A stretch of DNA of 64,000 nt from Mycoplasmoides gallisepticum (GCF_900476085.1 NZ_LS991952.1:124001-188000), one strand, 5' to 3'. Shown: positions 45,426-56,507, numbered from the stretch's first letter. The notes: a model not told the origin generated them from the sequence alone. Made by a program: numbers and translations.

Positions 45426-48101
45426 ATGGCTTCAACTACAAATCAAGTTCATAGCCAGAAACGCTCTTCAGAACGCTGAAAGAGATTTTCTGGTCATTTT
45501 AAAGAAGTTGTTGGTAAGTTGTCTGCAGGAATTATGATTCCGATTGCTTTATTACCCATCGCTGGGTTATTGCTAGGGATCTTTGCTGCGGTTCAAAACA
45601 ACGTAAGTCAAGCTACTCACCCTGGTGTGTTTGCGATGGCTGCCTTCTTTAAAAATTCTGCCGAGGCTGTTTTCGGTAACCTACCTACGCTATTTGCGAT
45701 TGCAATAGCAGTAGCATTCACTAACCAATCAGGGGTAGCAGCATTATCTGCTTTTGTTGGTTGGTTGATCTTCAATGCTACACAAACAGCATTAATTTTC
45801 CCTAATGCTAACTCACAAACATTTACGATTCTATATTATAACAGCGTTCCGGCTACTGCGTTAGCTATGAACGTTGGTCTTAGATCGCTAAGTACATCTG
45901 TGTTTGGTGGAGTTATTGTCGGTGCTATTACAGCTTTATTATTCAACAAATTCCACACAATCCAATTACCTAAAGTGGTTGGGTTCTTCAACGGTAACCG
46001 TTTTGTTCCAATTATTACATTATTAACAATGTTACCGGTTGCTCTTGTTGCATTAATGATCTGACCAGCAATTGGTATTGGTCTAAACGCATTAGGTCAA
46101 AGCCTTGGGGTCCTATCAAGAAATGGTAACTTCAACTCGTTCATCTTTGGTTATGTTGAAAGAGCATTGGTTCCATTTGGTCTACACCACGCTTTCTATG
46201 CTCCTTTATGGTTCACTAGTGCTGGTGGTAGCATTGCAAACATTATTGTTAACCAAGCTGGATCAAACGCAATTGCTCCATTAATCGTTACTGACGAAAA
46301 TGGACAAAGAGTGATTCGTTCAATCGTTGGTGTTGCTGCAAACAAAGATGCAGTTAAACCTGCTGGATTTACTGCTCAAAACTGAATGTACTGAGGTCAA
46401 GTTGTTACTGCATTAAACCCTAATACACAAATTAACACAGATAGCTTAAGCGGTGACCAAAGATTATGATTCACCATTAACTCACTATTTGTCAATAAAT
46501 CTGTATACTTAAGTGGTTTATCTGATCCTTACACATTCACATTCAAATCATTTGCTGACTCAACTCTTAACCACCCTTCACTAATCCAATCTATTACTAG
46601 AAACGGAACTGTTATTAGTGGTGCACAACTATTAACAATGATTAAAGAGTCTTCAACAGGATCTGTTGTTTTGCAAGCAAATGACACACTAAACTTTGCG
46701 TTCCCTGGTGTGAACCCTGGTCAATACGAACAAGGTAAACATGCATTCATGATCTTTGGTTTACCAGCTGCTGGTGCTGCGATGATTATGGCTGCTCCTA
46801 AGGACCAAAGAAAATACGCGTCTTCAATCATCATTTCAGCTGCGTTCACTTCATTCTTAACAGGTATTACTGAACCAATCGAATTTACATTCTTATTCTT
46901 GGCTCCTTACCTATTCTGAGGATTCCACGCAGTATTCTGTGCGATCTCATTCTGATTAACAAGCTTACTAGGTGGTAACATCGGTCAAACATTCTCTGGT
47001 GGTATTATCGACTTGACAATCTATGGATTCATTCCTGATGCCTTAGGTGCTAAGACAAACAGCTGACTTCCATTAGTAATTGGTCTATTCTACATCCCAC
47101 TGTACTACTTCACATTCTACTTCCTGATTACTAAACGTAACATTGAGACTCCTGGACGTGGTGCTGGTACAAGACTGTACACTAAAGCTGACTACCAAGC
47201 AAAAGTTGCAAGCAAAAATGCTGCTAGTACAAACGACGGATCTGCTAATTTCAAACCAATCGAAATCACTTCATACAAACTAATCAAAGCGTTTGGTGGA
47301 CGTGATAACATTAGTGCAGTAAATGCATGTGCTACAAAATTAAGAGTATCTGTTAAAACTAAAGAAAAAGTAAACTTTGGTGAGATCGGTGCCCTTGGTT
47401 CATTAGGTACATATGCAGTTAGTGATACTTTAGTTCACGCTGTTTATGGTGGTGATGCTGATATCATTAAATCTTACATGCAAAAGATGATTAATAAAGA
47501 TTATGACTCTTCTGCTATTGAAAAAGTAATTGGTGATCCAGCTACTAAAGAAATCGACCCATCAATGCCAAAAGCTACTCCTGAAGTTGATCACAAACTA
47601 TATGATGTAGTTGATGTATACAGCCCTGTTAAAGGGACAGTAACTGATCTAGCTGATCTTCCAGACCCTTCATTTGCTGGTAAAATCATGGGTGATGGTG
47701 TAAGCATCGAACCAGAAGATGGCATGTTCTACTCTCCAGTTGATGGTAAATTAGAACTTGCTTACAACACAGGTCACGCTTACTTCTTCGATGTTAACGG
47801 TGCTAAGATCTTAATCCACATTGGAATTGATACTGTATCATTAAACTCAAACAACTCAGATTCTAACAACTTAGTTGGTTTCAAAATGTTTGCTAAATCT
47901 GGTGACAACGTTTCATTCAAGAAATCACCAGTTGTTCAAGCTAACTTAGAGATGATTAAGAAGAAAGAATTATCAACTAATTCGCCAATTCTAGCTCTAA
48001 AAGAAACATTAGCTAACTACGATCTTAAAGTGGTTGTTAAACCTGGAGACAAGGTTAATGTTGGTGACTTATTGTTCAAATTAACTAAAAAGAATAAATA
48101 G
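45426..48101 (+). CDS. ptsG: Glucose-type PTS permease EIICBA
   Basis: 891 residues with UGA as Trp. EIIC (about 30-580) starts KLSAGIMIPIALLPIAGLLLG and includes 'FGLHHAFYAPLWF' and the ITEPIEF motif, with a 150-residue insertion between them. EIIB (about 615-690) has the phosphorylated Cys in NACATKLRV. EIIA (about 730-891) has the His in ILIHIGIDTVSLN. It imports and phosphorylates glucose at the membrane using HPr-phosphate. It ends in a strong terminator before gapN. Confidence 0.95.
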
Positions 48102-48117
48102 TCCATTTAACTAATCG

Positions 48118-48153
48118 AAATAAAGTGCATTCTTTGCACTTTATTTTTTTATT
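48118..48153 (+). terminator. Terminator after ptsG
   Basis: AAATAAAGTGCA, loop TTCTT, TGCACTTTATTT (12-bp perfect stem) followed by TTTTATTT. Confidence 0.85.
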
Positions 48154-48187
48154 TATATATTTAAATTACATAAATAATTTTAATAGT

Positions 48188-49675
48188 ATGAGTAATAGCG
48201 AATGCATAAAGAAAAAGGTGTGTAATGCATCTTCTTATGATTTTAAGGACAAATATCACCACTTAAAAGGGTTAATTAATAACCAAGAAGTGGGTAGTAG
48301 TAAACTAATTGAAATCAAATCACCAATCGATCATGAACTAAGCGGTTCATTTTATGGGATGACAGCAGAAGAGATCGATGATGCTTATGAAAAAGCAGAT
48401 ATTGCGTTTAAAAGTTGATCAAAAGCAGGTTATGAATATCGCAAAGCTAAGATCTTAAAGTTCGCCCAATTACTAGATGCACACAAAGAAGAATTTGCTA
48501 ACTTACTAACTGATAATATTGCTAAAGCATACAACGAGTCACTAGCTGAAGTAACTCGCTCAATCCAATATATTCACGACACGATCAGTGTTTATGAAGA
48601 GATGATTACTCATCCATTAGTAATGGATGAAAAGATCCACCGCGTTAAGGAAAAAGTGGGTAAGTTTGTGCGTGAACCACTAGGGGTAGCATTAAATATT
48701 TCGCCATGAAATTACCCCCTAAACACTCCATTATCAAAGATGATTCCGACTTTAATTGCGGGAAATACCGTTGTTTATAAGGTGGCAACCCAAGCAGCAA
48801 TTATTGGGATTAGATTAGCTCATTTATTCAAGCAAGCTGGTTTTGATCCAGGTGTAGTCCAATGTGTTGTTGGTTTAGGCCGTGAGATTGGTGATAAACT
48901 AAATACGAACAAACACATTAAAAGCATTTCATTTACAGGAAGTACTCCAGTTGGTTTAAGTTTATTAAAACAATCAGCTGTGGGTAATATCTCACTTGAA
49001 TTAGGGGGGAAAGATGCAGCCTTAGTTTTAAGCGATTATGATAAGCAAAAGACAATTAAAGAGATCGTTAAGGGTGCTTATAGTTATTCTGGACAAAGAT
49101 GTACTGCGATTAAAAGAGTCTTTGTTAAGAATGAAGATGCAGACGAATTTGTTCAACTATTAAAAAAAGAAGTAGAAAAACTACATCTAGGTAATCCATT
49201 TAATAATCCATCATTAGTTCCAGTAATCGATCAGCATGCTGCTAATTTTATTAAGGAATTATTTGATGATGCGGTGACTAAAAAAGCTATTGTTTTAACT
49301 GGTGGTGACTTTGAGAAAAACTGTGTTGAAGCAATCTTATTAGATCACGTAACAACTGATATGCGTGTTGCTTGAGAAGAACCATTTGGTCCAATTTTAC
49401 CGATTATTCGTGTGAAAAATGAAGCAGAAATGGTTAAATTACACAACCAATCTGAGTATGGTTTACAAGCAAGTATCTTCACAAGTGATCAAACTAAATT
49501 TGACGAGTTAGCTAACCAATTAGAAGCTGGAACAATTAACTGAAACCGTTCATCTTCAAGAGGACCTGATTTCTTCCCGTTCATGGGAGTTAAAGATTCA
49601 GGTGTAGGGGTTCAAGGAATTAGGGATACGATCCTATCTGTAACCCGGTACAAAGGTTTTGTTTATAATCGCTAA
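48188..49675 (+). CDS. gapN: Non-phosphorylating NADP-dependent glyceraldehyde-3-phosphate dehydrogenase
   Basis: 495 residues with UGA as Trp. Aldehyde dehydrogenase motifs: ISPWNYPLN, SFTGSTPVG (cofactor), LELGGKDAALV (Glu) and YSGQRCTAIKRV (catalytic Cys). 'INWNRSSSRGPDFFPFMG' and 'GVGVQGIRDTI' are specific to the GapN branch. It oxidises glyceraldehyde-3-phosphate to 3-phosphoglycerate and yields NADPH, a useful source where the oxidative pentose pathway is missing. It follows ptsG after a terminator. Confidence 0.92.
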
Positions 49676-49683
49676 TTTTAATA

Positions 49684-49689
49684 TATAAT
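49684..49689 (+). promoter_or_regulatory. -10 box of rpmE
   Basis: TATAAT, about 55 bp before the rpmE ATG; a second TATTATAAT occurs some 30 bp further on. Confidence 0.4.
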
Positions 49690-49741
49690 ATTAGGGACTA
49701 TTTTTAAAGCTATATTATAATTAAGGTTCAAGAAAATAATA

Positions 49742-50050
49742 ATGAAAAAAGATATCCATCCAACATTAAATAAGGTTAGTTTCTTATGCTCTTCTTGTAA
49801 TAATAAGTTCATTTTATTATCAGTAATTAAAGCTAAAGAAGTTCACATGGACGTTTGCAGTAAATGTCATAGCTTTTATATTGGAGAAACTACTCAACAA
49901 GTAGTAAAAGGACGCGCTGAAAAACTGTCTAGCAAGTTCAACCAAGGTAAAGCTCACATTAGTAAAAAAGCTGAAGCAAACTCTTCTAAACCTCAAGCTA
50001 AGACTACCAAGAGATCTAACGATAAAGCTAAATCACTAAAAGATTTATAA
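49742..50050 (+). CDS. rpmE: 50S ribosomal protein L31
   Basis: 102 residues. MKKDIHPTLNKVSFLCSSC and MDVCSKCHSFYIG give the two CxxC pairs of the zinc-containing L31 type. A 35-residue lysine/serine tail follows the usual core, longer than in most bacteria. Confidence 0.93.
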   Translation: MKKDIHPTLNKVSFLCSSCNNKFILLSVIKAKEVHMDVCSKCHSFYIGETTQQVVKGRAEKLSSKFNQGKAHISKKAEANSSKPQAKTTKRSNDKAKSLKDL

Positions 50051-50068
50051 GACCTTAATTATTTAAAT

Positions 50069-50113
50069 AACAAACAATACCAAATTTAGGATTTGGGTTG
50101 TTTGTTTTTATTT
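50069..50113 (+). terminator. Terminator of rpmE
   Basis: AACAAACAATACCAAAT and ATTTGGGTTGTTTGTT form a long stem with one bulge, followed by TTTATTTT. Confidence 0.75.
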
Positions 50114-50131
50114 TATTAACAAATAATAACC

Positions 50132-51214
50132 ATGGAATATAACAAACAGATGTATGAAACATTAGTAGCTATACGAGCTACTGCACAAAAGTTAAACAAA
50201 GAGTTAGAAAGTTTAACTAATGATTTCAAGCGAATTCATGCAATTAACAAAGAATTAAAACAAAAAAAGCAGTTACTAGAAGTTTTTGAACTTTATGACA
50301 AATTAGTTGTTAGCGGTCTAGAAGCTGAAAAGATCATTAATGATAATGCGATGAAAGAATTTCATGAATTGGCAATTCTTGATCTAGATGCTGCTAAAGA
50401 ACAGATCCCTGATTTAGAAGAAAAACTAAAAGTTTTATTATTACCAGCCGATCCTAATGACGATAAGGAAGTTATTGTTGAAATGCGTCCAGCTGCTGGT
50501 GGTGATGAATCTTCGATCTTTGTGGGAAATATGTTTGATCTTTATAAGGAATATTGTTCTAAACATAATTGAAAGATCAATGTTATTGAAATGTTACCTA
50601 CTTCTGTAGGTTACAGTTTTATTTCTTTTGAAATTAACGGTGAAGACGTTTATTCAAAGATGAAGTTTGAATCAGGCGTTCATCGAGTACAAAGAGTTCC
50701 AGCTACCGAAGCAAAAGGCCGCGTTCATACATCAACGATAACCATAGCAGTATTACCTCAACAAGATGATGTAGAAATCGAAATTAACCCAGCAGATTTA
50801 AGAATTGATACTTATCGTGCTTCAGGTGCAGGTGGTCAGCACGTTAATCGAACTGAGAGTGCTGTAAGAATTACTCATATCCCAACTGGAATTGTAGCAG
50901 CTTGTCAAGAAGGGAAATCACAGATCGCTAATCGAGAAACTGCAATGAAAATGCTTCGTTCTAAATTATGAGAAGCAGCTGAAAAAGAAAAAAACGACGC
51001 TTTATCTGCATTAAGAAAGAATCAAGTTGGTTCTGGTGACCGTGCTGAGAAGATCAGAACATACAACTATCCACAGAACCGTGTAACTGATCATAGAATC
51101 AATATGTCATTAAATAGTTTAGATCGATTTATGATGGGAGAAATCGATGAAATGATTGATGCATTACGTTCTAAAGAACAAGAAGAAAAAATGAAATTAA
51201 TTATGAACGAATAG
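50132..51214 (+). CDS. prfA: Peptide chain release factor 1
   Basis: 360 residues with UGA as Trp. The GGQ motif lies in [17 protein letters not shown], and the C-terminal '[13 protein letters not shown]' is standard. RF1 ends proteins at UAA and UAG, fitting a genome where UGA is sense. It is followed by its own modifying enzyme prmC, 4 bp on. Confidence 0.97.
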
Positions 51215-51218
51215 TTTT

Positions 51219-52073
51219 ATGACTTTCCACGAACTAATTAATTACTTAACAAACAATTATTCAAAATATCAAGAGAAATACTCTTGATCATTTTTTTTAT
51301 TAATAAAACGCTATTCTGAAAAAATTGAGAATAAAACAGATCTGATTACTTTGCGTAATGAAGAGATAGATTTTAATTTTGATCAGTTTATCAAAGATTG
51401 TAATCGCATCTATAAAGATGAATATCCAGTTGAATACATTATTAATCAAATCGAAATTAATGGATTAAAACTGTTTGTTGATGAAACTGTTTTAATCCCT
51501 AGAATAGATACAAATGCAGTAATTGAAAAGTTTTTAGAAGTTATTAATTCACGCAAAGATATTGTTAACGTTTTAGATATTTGTACAGGCACTGGATTAA
51601 TTGCGTTAACAATTAAAAAACAATTTCCAAAATATCAAGTATTTGGGTCAGATATTTCAAAATCAGCGGTAAAAATAGCTAATTTTAATGCTGTAAATAA
51701 TTTGTTAGATGCAAGGTTTTATGTAGCAGATTATCTTGAAGTTTTTGAACAAGTGAGTGAAGAGATAGATGCATTAATTATTAATCCGCCTTACCTAGAT
51801 GAAGAACTAAAATCGAATTACATTAAAGAAATAAATTACGAACCATTCAATGCTTTGTTTGCTAAGAACGGCGGCACGTTTTTTTACGAAGAAATATTTA
51901 GATATCTAACTACGAATAAAACTAAGATTAAAGTGCTGTGTATGGAGTTTTCTGAGCGAATATATGAAAAGACGGTGCAGTTGTTAAAGAAGTATGGTTT
52001 GTACGACAAAACCACTTTTTTTAATGATGCTAACGATAAGTTAAGAGGGTTTATTATTGAATGAAAGTTCTAG
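51219..52073 (+). CDS. prmC: Release-factor glutamine methyltransferase
   Basis: 284 residues with UGA as Trp. ATG at 51219 chosen for its spacing from prfA. SAM motif VLDICTGTGLIALTI, and NPPYL, the substrate-glutamine-binding signature of HemK/PrmC. It methylates the Gln of the GGQ loop of RF1, so the prfA-prmC pair is functional. The 3' end overlaps tsaC by 13 nt. Confidence 0.93.
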
Positions 52074-52609
52074 AATTTGAAAAAGATTTTGACGAAATAG
52101 TTAAAGCCATTAATGATGATAAGCTAGTTATCTTACCAACTGATACAGTCTTTGGGGTAATCTGCAAATCTAAAAATAAAATATACGACTTCAAAAAAAG
52201 AGATCTAAATAAAAAATTAATTTACTTTTGTTCAGATGTAGAGCAAACTAATATAAACGATAAGTTGTTTCTAGATCTAGCTAATCGTTTCTGACCAGGT
52301 AAATTGACACTTATTTATAACAAGGAAAGTTATCGCATTCCAAACAGTCCTTATATTTTAAAAATCGCTAAAATATGCGGTAAAATTTACTCTTCTAGTG
52401 CTAATATAAGTGATTTAAATCCTTATAAAACTTGAGAACAGTATTATAATGATCCGTACTTTAATCAGAATAACGACGTTGTTGTGATAAAAGGTGAAAC
52501 TACGTCTGAACAAGGATCAACAATTTATGACTTAGATTCAAACAAAATTCTAAGAGAAGGAGAATTGAGCCAATCTCTTAAAGAATTTTTAGCTAATCGC
52601 TCAAAATAA
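52061..52609 (+). CDS. tsaC: Threonylcarbamoyl-AMP synthase (Sua5/YrdC family)
   Basis: 182 residues with UGA as Trp. 'LVILPTDTVFGVICKS' (family PTDTVYG), 'FWPGKLTLI' and 'IYSSSANIS' are the diagnostic YrdC motifs. It makes the intermediate for t6A37 in ANN-decoding tRNAs. Overlaps prmC. Confidence 0.9.
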
Positions 52610-52683
52610 TACACCTTTTTTTATATGAGTTCTAACAAACATTCAAAGGATTTATTTAACTAACATATAAAAATATATAAGAA

Positions 52684-52689
52684 TATAAT
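52684..52689 (+). promoter_or_regulatory. -10 box of rpiB, predicted near-leaderless mRNA
   Basis: TATAAT ends 12 bp before the rpiB ATG (52702). A start 6-8 nt after the box leaves a leader of only about 4-6 nt. Confidence 0.55.
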
Positions 52690-52701
52690 TAAATAGCAAT
52701 T

Positions 52702-53172
52702 ATGGACAAGAGAAAAATCATATTCGTAGCTGATCATACAGGTGTTTTCTTAAAACAAGAACTTATCAGTATGCTTAAAACTGAATACCATAATCAATAT
52801 GAAGTTATTGATTTAGGTTCAGATGATGAAAAAAGTGCAGATGATTATCCTGACTTTGCTTTTATGCTTGAAGATTACTTTAAGGATGAAAACACAAGAA
52901 ATATCGGTGTAGCGATCTGTGGTACTGGTGTTGGGATCTGTATAGCAGCTAACAAGATTAAAAATGTTCGTGCAGGATTAGTAACTGATGTTCAATATGC
53001 AGAACTTGCGATTCAACATGATAACTGCAACGTTTTAGTTCTTGGAGCTAGAACAACATCAATTGATGTTAATAAAGAGATCCTAAGAAAGTTCTTATCA
53101 GCACAATTTGAAGGTGGTAGACACCAAAGAAGAGTGGATAAAATTAGTAACTATGAAAAAAAACAAGATTAA
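52702..53172 (+). CDS. rpiB: Ribose-5-phosphate isomerase B (RpiB/LacAB family)
   Basis: 156 residues. 'IIFVADHTGVFLKQEL', 'DYPDFAF', and GVAICGTGVGICIAANKIKNVRAG with the catalytic Cys mark the family. It interconverts ribose-5-P and ribulose-5-P in the non-oxidative pentose pathway. The next gene starts 20 nt before its end. Confidence 0.93.
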   Translation: MDKRKIIFVADHTGVFLKQELISMLKTEYHNQYEVIDLGSDDEKSADDYPDFAFMLEDYFKDENTRNIGVAICGTGVGICIAANKIKNVRAGLVTDVQYAELAIQHDNCNVLVLGARTTSIDVNKEILRKFLSAQFEGGRHQRRVDKISNYEKKQD

Positions 53173-53656
53173 AGATCCATTAAAGGCTAATTATTTTAAA
53201 TTAGATCTAGTTCCAGCTGAATTTAAACCATCAAGAAAAAAATCATATATTTATTTAGGGATAGCAATAGCTGTACTTTTATTATCTTTAGTCTTTGTTG
53301 GTTTATCAGCTGCGCCTTATGTGGAAATTTTAAATAGAGGTGTAACTCAAGCTGAATTTGTTAATGCAGTTGAAACTAATGGATTCTTTACAAGAATCTA
53401 TACTCCTGATAACTCTACAACCATTCAACCAGGCACAGTAGGTTTAGATATTACCCCACTAGTTAGATCAAGTAATGATCCTAATATCGTTGCCACTATT
53501 AGAATAGCAATTGGAGCTGTCTCTATCTTCTTATTTGTCCTTTTCATTATCTTAATCATTGTTTCTTACATGTATTTTTTAGGTTCAATTAAAGCTATTG
53601 ATAAGCCAACTAAACCATACGTAACTGAACCAACTACCCAAACTAAAAAAGTTTAA
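53153..53656 (+). CDS. Two-helix membrane protein coupled to rpiB
   Basis: 167 residues from the ATG at 53153, inside the end of rpiB. Helices lie near residues 27-49 (YIYLGIAIAVLLLSLVFVGL) and 120-145 (IRIAIGAVSIFLFVLFIILI). The loop between them is probably extracellular. A proline/threonine-rich tail ends the protein. No known family. Confidence 0.7.
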   Translation: MKKNKIKDPLKANYFKLDLVPAEFKPSRKKSYIYLGIAIAVLLLSLVFVGLSAAPYVEILNRGVTQAEFVNAVETNGFFTRIYTPDNSTTIQPGTVGLDITPLVRSSNDPNIVATIRIAIGAVSIFLFVLFIILIIVSYMYFLGSIKAIDKPTKPYVTEPTTQTKKV

Positions 53657-53673
53657 CTTTTATAAAAAACCGA

Positions 53674-53705
53674 CATATATTGAATAAAGGACTATTCAGT
53701 ATATG
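53674..53705 (+). promoter_or_regulatory. Hairpin enclosing the recU start
   Basis: CATATATTGAAT, loop AAAGGACT, ATTCAGTATATG: a 12-bp stem with one G-U pair. The loop carries the AAGGA ribosome-binding site and the stem ends with the recU ATG. Confidence 0.55.
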
Positions 53706-54227
53706 CATCAAAATAGAGGAATGTTTCTTGAAACATTAATCAATAATACAATTAAGCATAACGAATTAGCCCACAAAGGGCTAATTTTTAAACGTCACTT
53801 ACCAATCAATGTTTATAATTTTGCTAACAGAAGAGTTACTGGGTGATTAAAAGAAAAGACACAAACCGATTATTATGGGCTTTATAAGGGTTATTTCTTT
53901 GATTTCGATGCAAAACAAAGCTCTAAAATTAATTATTCGCTTAAGAATATCAAGCAACACCAACTAGATCATTTAAGAAAGATTCACGAACAAGGAGGGA
54001 TTGCTTTTATCTTATTGTTAATCGTTCCCAAAGAAGAGTTTTATATGATTCCAATTAAAAAAATTGATTCTTGGTTAAAAAACCAAGAATCAAACACCTT
54101 AAAGTATGAATGGATTCAGAAAAGCTCTTTTAAATTGGAACTATTTTATCCCGGAGTAATTGGGATCTTTGAAGCTCTTCAAGAATGGATCGACTTAATT
54201 ACTCTTCGTCGTTCTAGCGGTTCTTAA
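53703..54227 (+). CDS. recU: Holliday junction resolvase RecU
   Basis: 174 residues with UGA as Trp. 'NRGMFLETLINNT', 'YGLYKGYFFDFDAKQSSK' (RecU D...D/E.K catalytic block) and 'QLDHLRKIHEQGGIAFILL' are diagnostic. It resolves recombination junctions in Firmicutes and mollicutes. The start lies in a hairpin. The 3' end overlaps the HU gene on the other strand by 14 bp. Confidence 0.93.
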
Positions 54228-54570
54228 AGAATCCAGTGGCTTTTCTTTTAGGTTGAAGCAATTCATCGTCTTCGCTTACGTATTTCCACTTGATTGTAGC
54301 TGTTACTTCTTTAAGTGGTTTAGCAGCTCTAAATTTTACCTTTGGTTTAGGCGGAATTCTAGTTTGTGCTCCTGTAATCGGGTTAACTGAAATTCTTTCA
54401 CGACCAATAGTAACTCTAAAAGTACCAAGTTCAGGTAATCTTACTTGACCTTGAGATTTAATTTCTTTTTTTACTAAATCACTATAAACTTGGAAACAAG
54501 CCTTAACAAGTTTTGGACTTACTCCAGTACATTCAGCGATAATTTTGCAAATTTCAGATTTAGTTAGCAT
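54214..54570 (-). CDS. hup: HU-family DNA-binding protein
   Basis: 118 residues on the minus strand. 'MLTKSEICKIIAECTG' forms the dimer helices, and 'GTFRVTIGRERISVNPITG' and 'PKPKVKFRAAKPLKE' the DNA-binding arms. A C-terminal extension of about 25 residues (SEDDELLQPKRKATGFFKNR) goes beyond the usual 90 and overlaps recU. Confidence 0.92.
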   Translation of the reverse strand: MLTKSEICKIIAECTGVSPKLVKACFQVYSDLVKKEIKSQGQVRLPELGTFRVTIGRERISVNPITGAQTRIPPKPKVKFRAAKPLKEVTATIKWKYVSEDDELLQPKRKATGFFKNR

Positions 54571-54709
54571 TTTTTATATGTATTTTTTAATAGATATATT
54601 TTAATATTTTCTTAATTAAACATTAAAAATATTAAAAAAATATTCAACAGTTTAATTATAATCTGATAATATTAATAAGATTTTTTAAAAGTCGCCAAAT
54701 TTATACAAT

Positions 54710-55159
54710 ATGTCTCACAAATTGTCTGAAGAACAAAAGAAAGAAACAGAATATCAAGCAAATGTTGAAAAAGCAATAACAGCCTTTAATACATTATTTA
54801 CTAAAGAAGCTAATAAATTCGATTTTATTAAATCTGTTTATGAGAACGATGGCGTTGCCAACATGGAGTACCCTCGTCAAAAATTAAATGAATTAATGGA
54901 TTTAATTATTAACGAACCAACTAAGCATTATGCTAGAAATTTCTTCATCAATACTTGTTTAACAAAGATTACTGCTTATGAAGAAATTGAAGACGTTTTA
55001 AGTTTATTTAAAAAAAACAAACAGATCTTAGATAAATTTTGTTTGTATTACTTATTATTTAAACAATCATTTAATTTTGACGATTCAGAAAGATTTAAAA
55101 TCACCAAAATTTTATCAAATATTGCCCGAGAACTTATTGAGGTTTTAGATTTAAATTAA
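54710..55159 (+). CDS. Hypothetical protein, helical, soluble
   Basis: 149 residues, no signal or membrane segment, rich in K, E and N and probably all-helical. No family was recognised. Followed 2 bp later by the small membrane gene. Confidence 0.6.
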   Translation: MSHKLSEEQKKETEYQANVEKAITAFNTLFTKEANKFDFIKSVYENDGVANMEYPRQKLNELMDLIINEPTKHYARNFFINTCLTKITAYEEIEDVLSLFKKNKQILDKFCLYYLLFKQSFNFDDSERFKITKILSNIARELIEVLDLN

Positions 55160-55161
55160 TC

Positions 55162-55371
55162 ATGGCTAGAAGAGATAAGGGAATTAATTTGATTATCCTA
55201 ATCGTTTTATTAATTTTAGGAATCGTTCCAGGGATTTTATACGCTTTATTTAAGTTTTTTGTTCCCCCGTTTAGTTGAGTGATCTTTGCAATCTTACTAT
55301 TACTATTCGTGTTTCCTGCGATTATCTACTTACTGACATGTTCAGATGTAGTGGTGTTTAGTAGAATTTAA
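55162..55371 (+). CDS. Small two-helix membrane protein
   Basis: 69 residues with UGA as Trp: MARRDKG, helix 1 (INLIILIVLLILGIVPGILY), a short loop, and helix 2 (WVIFAILLLLFVFPAIIYLL). The layout resembles TM2/YqaE-like small proteins, but I cannot assign it firmly. Coupled to the upstream gene by a 2-bp gap. Confidence 0.6.
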
Positions 55372-55422
55372 GTGAAGATAGCTAATTCCATAAGAATACT
55401 TTAAAAATAAAGTAAAGAATGA

Positions 55423-55428
55423 TATACT
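55423..55428 (+). promoter_or_regulatory. -10 box of the rplJ-rplL-rpmF operon
   Basis: TATACT, giving a predicted transcript start near 55435 and a leader of about 125 nt before rplJ. Confidence 0.5.
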
Positions 55429-55434
55429 ATTAAA

Positions 55435-55540
55435 GCAATAACCAAAGACCATAACTGGTAAATCACTTGATTTCCTTAATTCGTTATGTAGGTTAGATAA
55501 CCATATCTAATAACAATCTTTGTTATTGTTTTCACTTTAC
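55435..55540 (+). ncRNA. Ribosomal protein L10 leader with attenuator
   Basis: The long leader before rplJ contains several short stems and, at 55509-55527, AATAACAA-TCT-TTGTTATT followed by GTTTTC, a terminator-like hairpin. In Firmicutes an L10(L12)4-binding leader of this kind controls rplJ-rplL. The assignment rests on position and the terminator, not on a covariance search. Confidence 0.6.
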
Positions 55541-55561
55541 TAATTGAATTTTAAATACACA

Positions 55562-56053
55562 ATGAAAGCAATTATTCAAAAAAAGATTGAACATGTAAAT
55601 AAGATTGCTGGATTGTTAAAAGAAGCAAAATCGTTTGTCGTATTTGAATATTCAACAATGACAGCAAAAGCTATTACAGCACTTAGAAGAAAAGTAAAAA
55701 CTAGTGCTAATCAGATGTTTGTTTTAAAAAACAACATCTTAAAAAGAGCAATTAAAGAAGCTGGCATTGATGGATTTGACGATGATATCAAAAACCAAAT
55801 CGCAGTTGTGATTGGGTTAGAAGACGCTTTTTTACCAATCAAAGCAGTTCATGAATATGTTACAGCTAATGAAAAAGTTAAGTATGTTTGCGGATATTTA
55901 GAAAACGAGAAATTATCTGCAGCAGAACTAAGCGAAATAGCTGTTCTTCCATCAAGAGATGAACTATACAGCATGTTCTTATCAGTGCTTCAAGCTCCAG
56001 TACGCAAATTTATGTACGCGCTTAAAGCTGTAGCTGATACAAAACAACAATAA
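55562..56053 (+). CDS. rplJ: 50S ribosomal protein L10
   Basis: 163 residues from the ATG at 55562 (an earlier in-frame codon at 55544 is not needed). '[25 protein letters not shown]' and '[14 protein letters not shown]' are the L10 N-terminal domain. It binds L12 dimers at the ribosomal stalk and probably its own leader. Confidence 0.95.
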
Positions 56054-56092
56054 TCAATTAATTTTTATTAAAAATCATAGGTAGTACTTACA

Positions 56093-56458
56093 ATGGCAAA
56101 ATTAACAAAAGAACAATTTATTGAAAGTCTAAAAGAAATGACTATCGTTGAAATCAACGATGTAATTAAAGCAATCGAAGAAGCATTCGGTGTTTCAGCT
56201 GCTGCTCCTATAGCTGCTGCTGCAGCTGCTCCAGCGGCTGCTGCTCCAACTGAAGCAACAGTTGTTTTAGTATCAGCTGGTGATAAGAAAGTTGAAGTTA
56301 TTAAACTAGTAAGAGAAGTAACTGGTTTAGGTTTAATGGATGCTAAGAAAGCAGTTGACACTCCTCCTGCAACTATTAAAGAAAATATGAATATTGAAGA
56401 AGCTAAAGCATTAAAAGCTAAGTTCGAAGCTGTTGGTGCTAAAGTTGATCTTAAATAA
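56093..56458 (+). CDS. rplL: 50S ribosomal protein L7/L12
   Basis: 121 residues: N-terminal dimer domain, an alanine/proline hinge (about 36-53), and the C-terminal '[24 protein letters not shown]' factor-binding domain. The family's usual 'VE..P..' follows as [12 protein letters not shown]. It recruits elongation factors. Confidence 0.97.
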
Positions 56459-56507
56459 TCATAATCATCCACATTTATTAAATTTTTTATAGAATAATTA
56501 AAACATC

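Noticed and set aside
56068-56472. 134-codon minus-strand frame over rplL
   Set aside because: Alanine-rich antisense shadow of the L7/L12 hinge.
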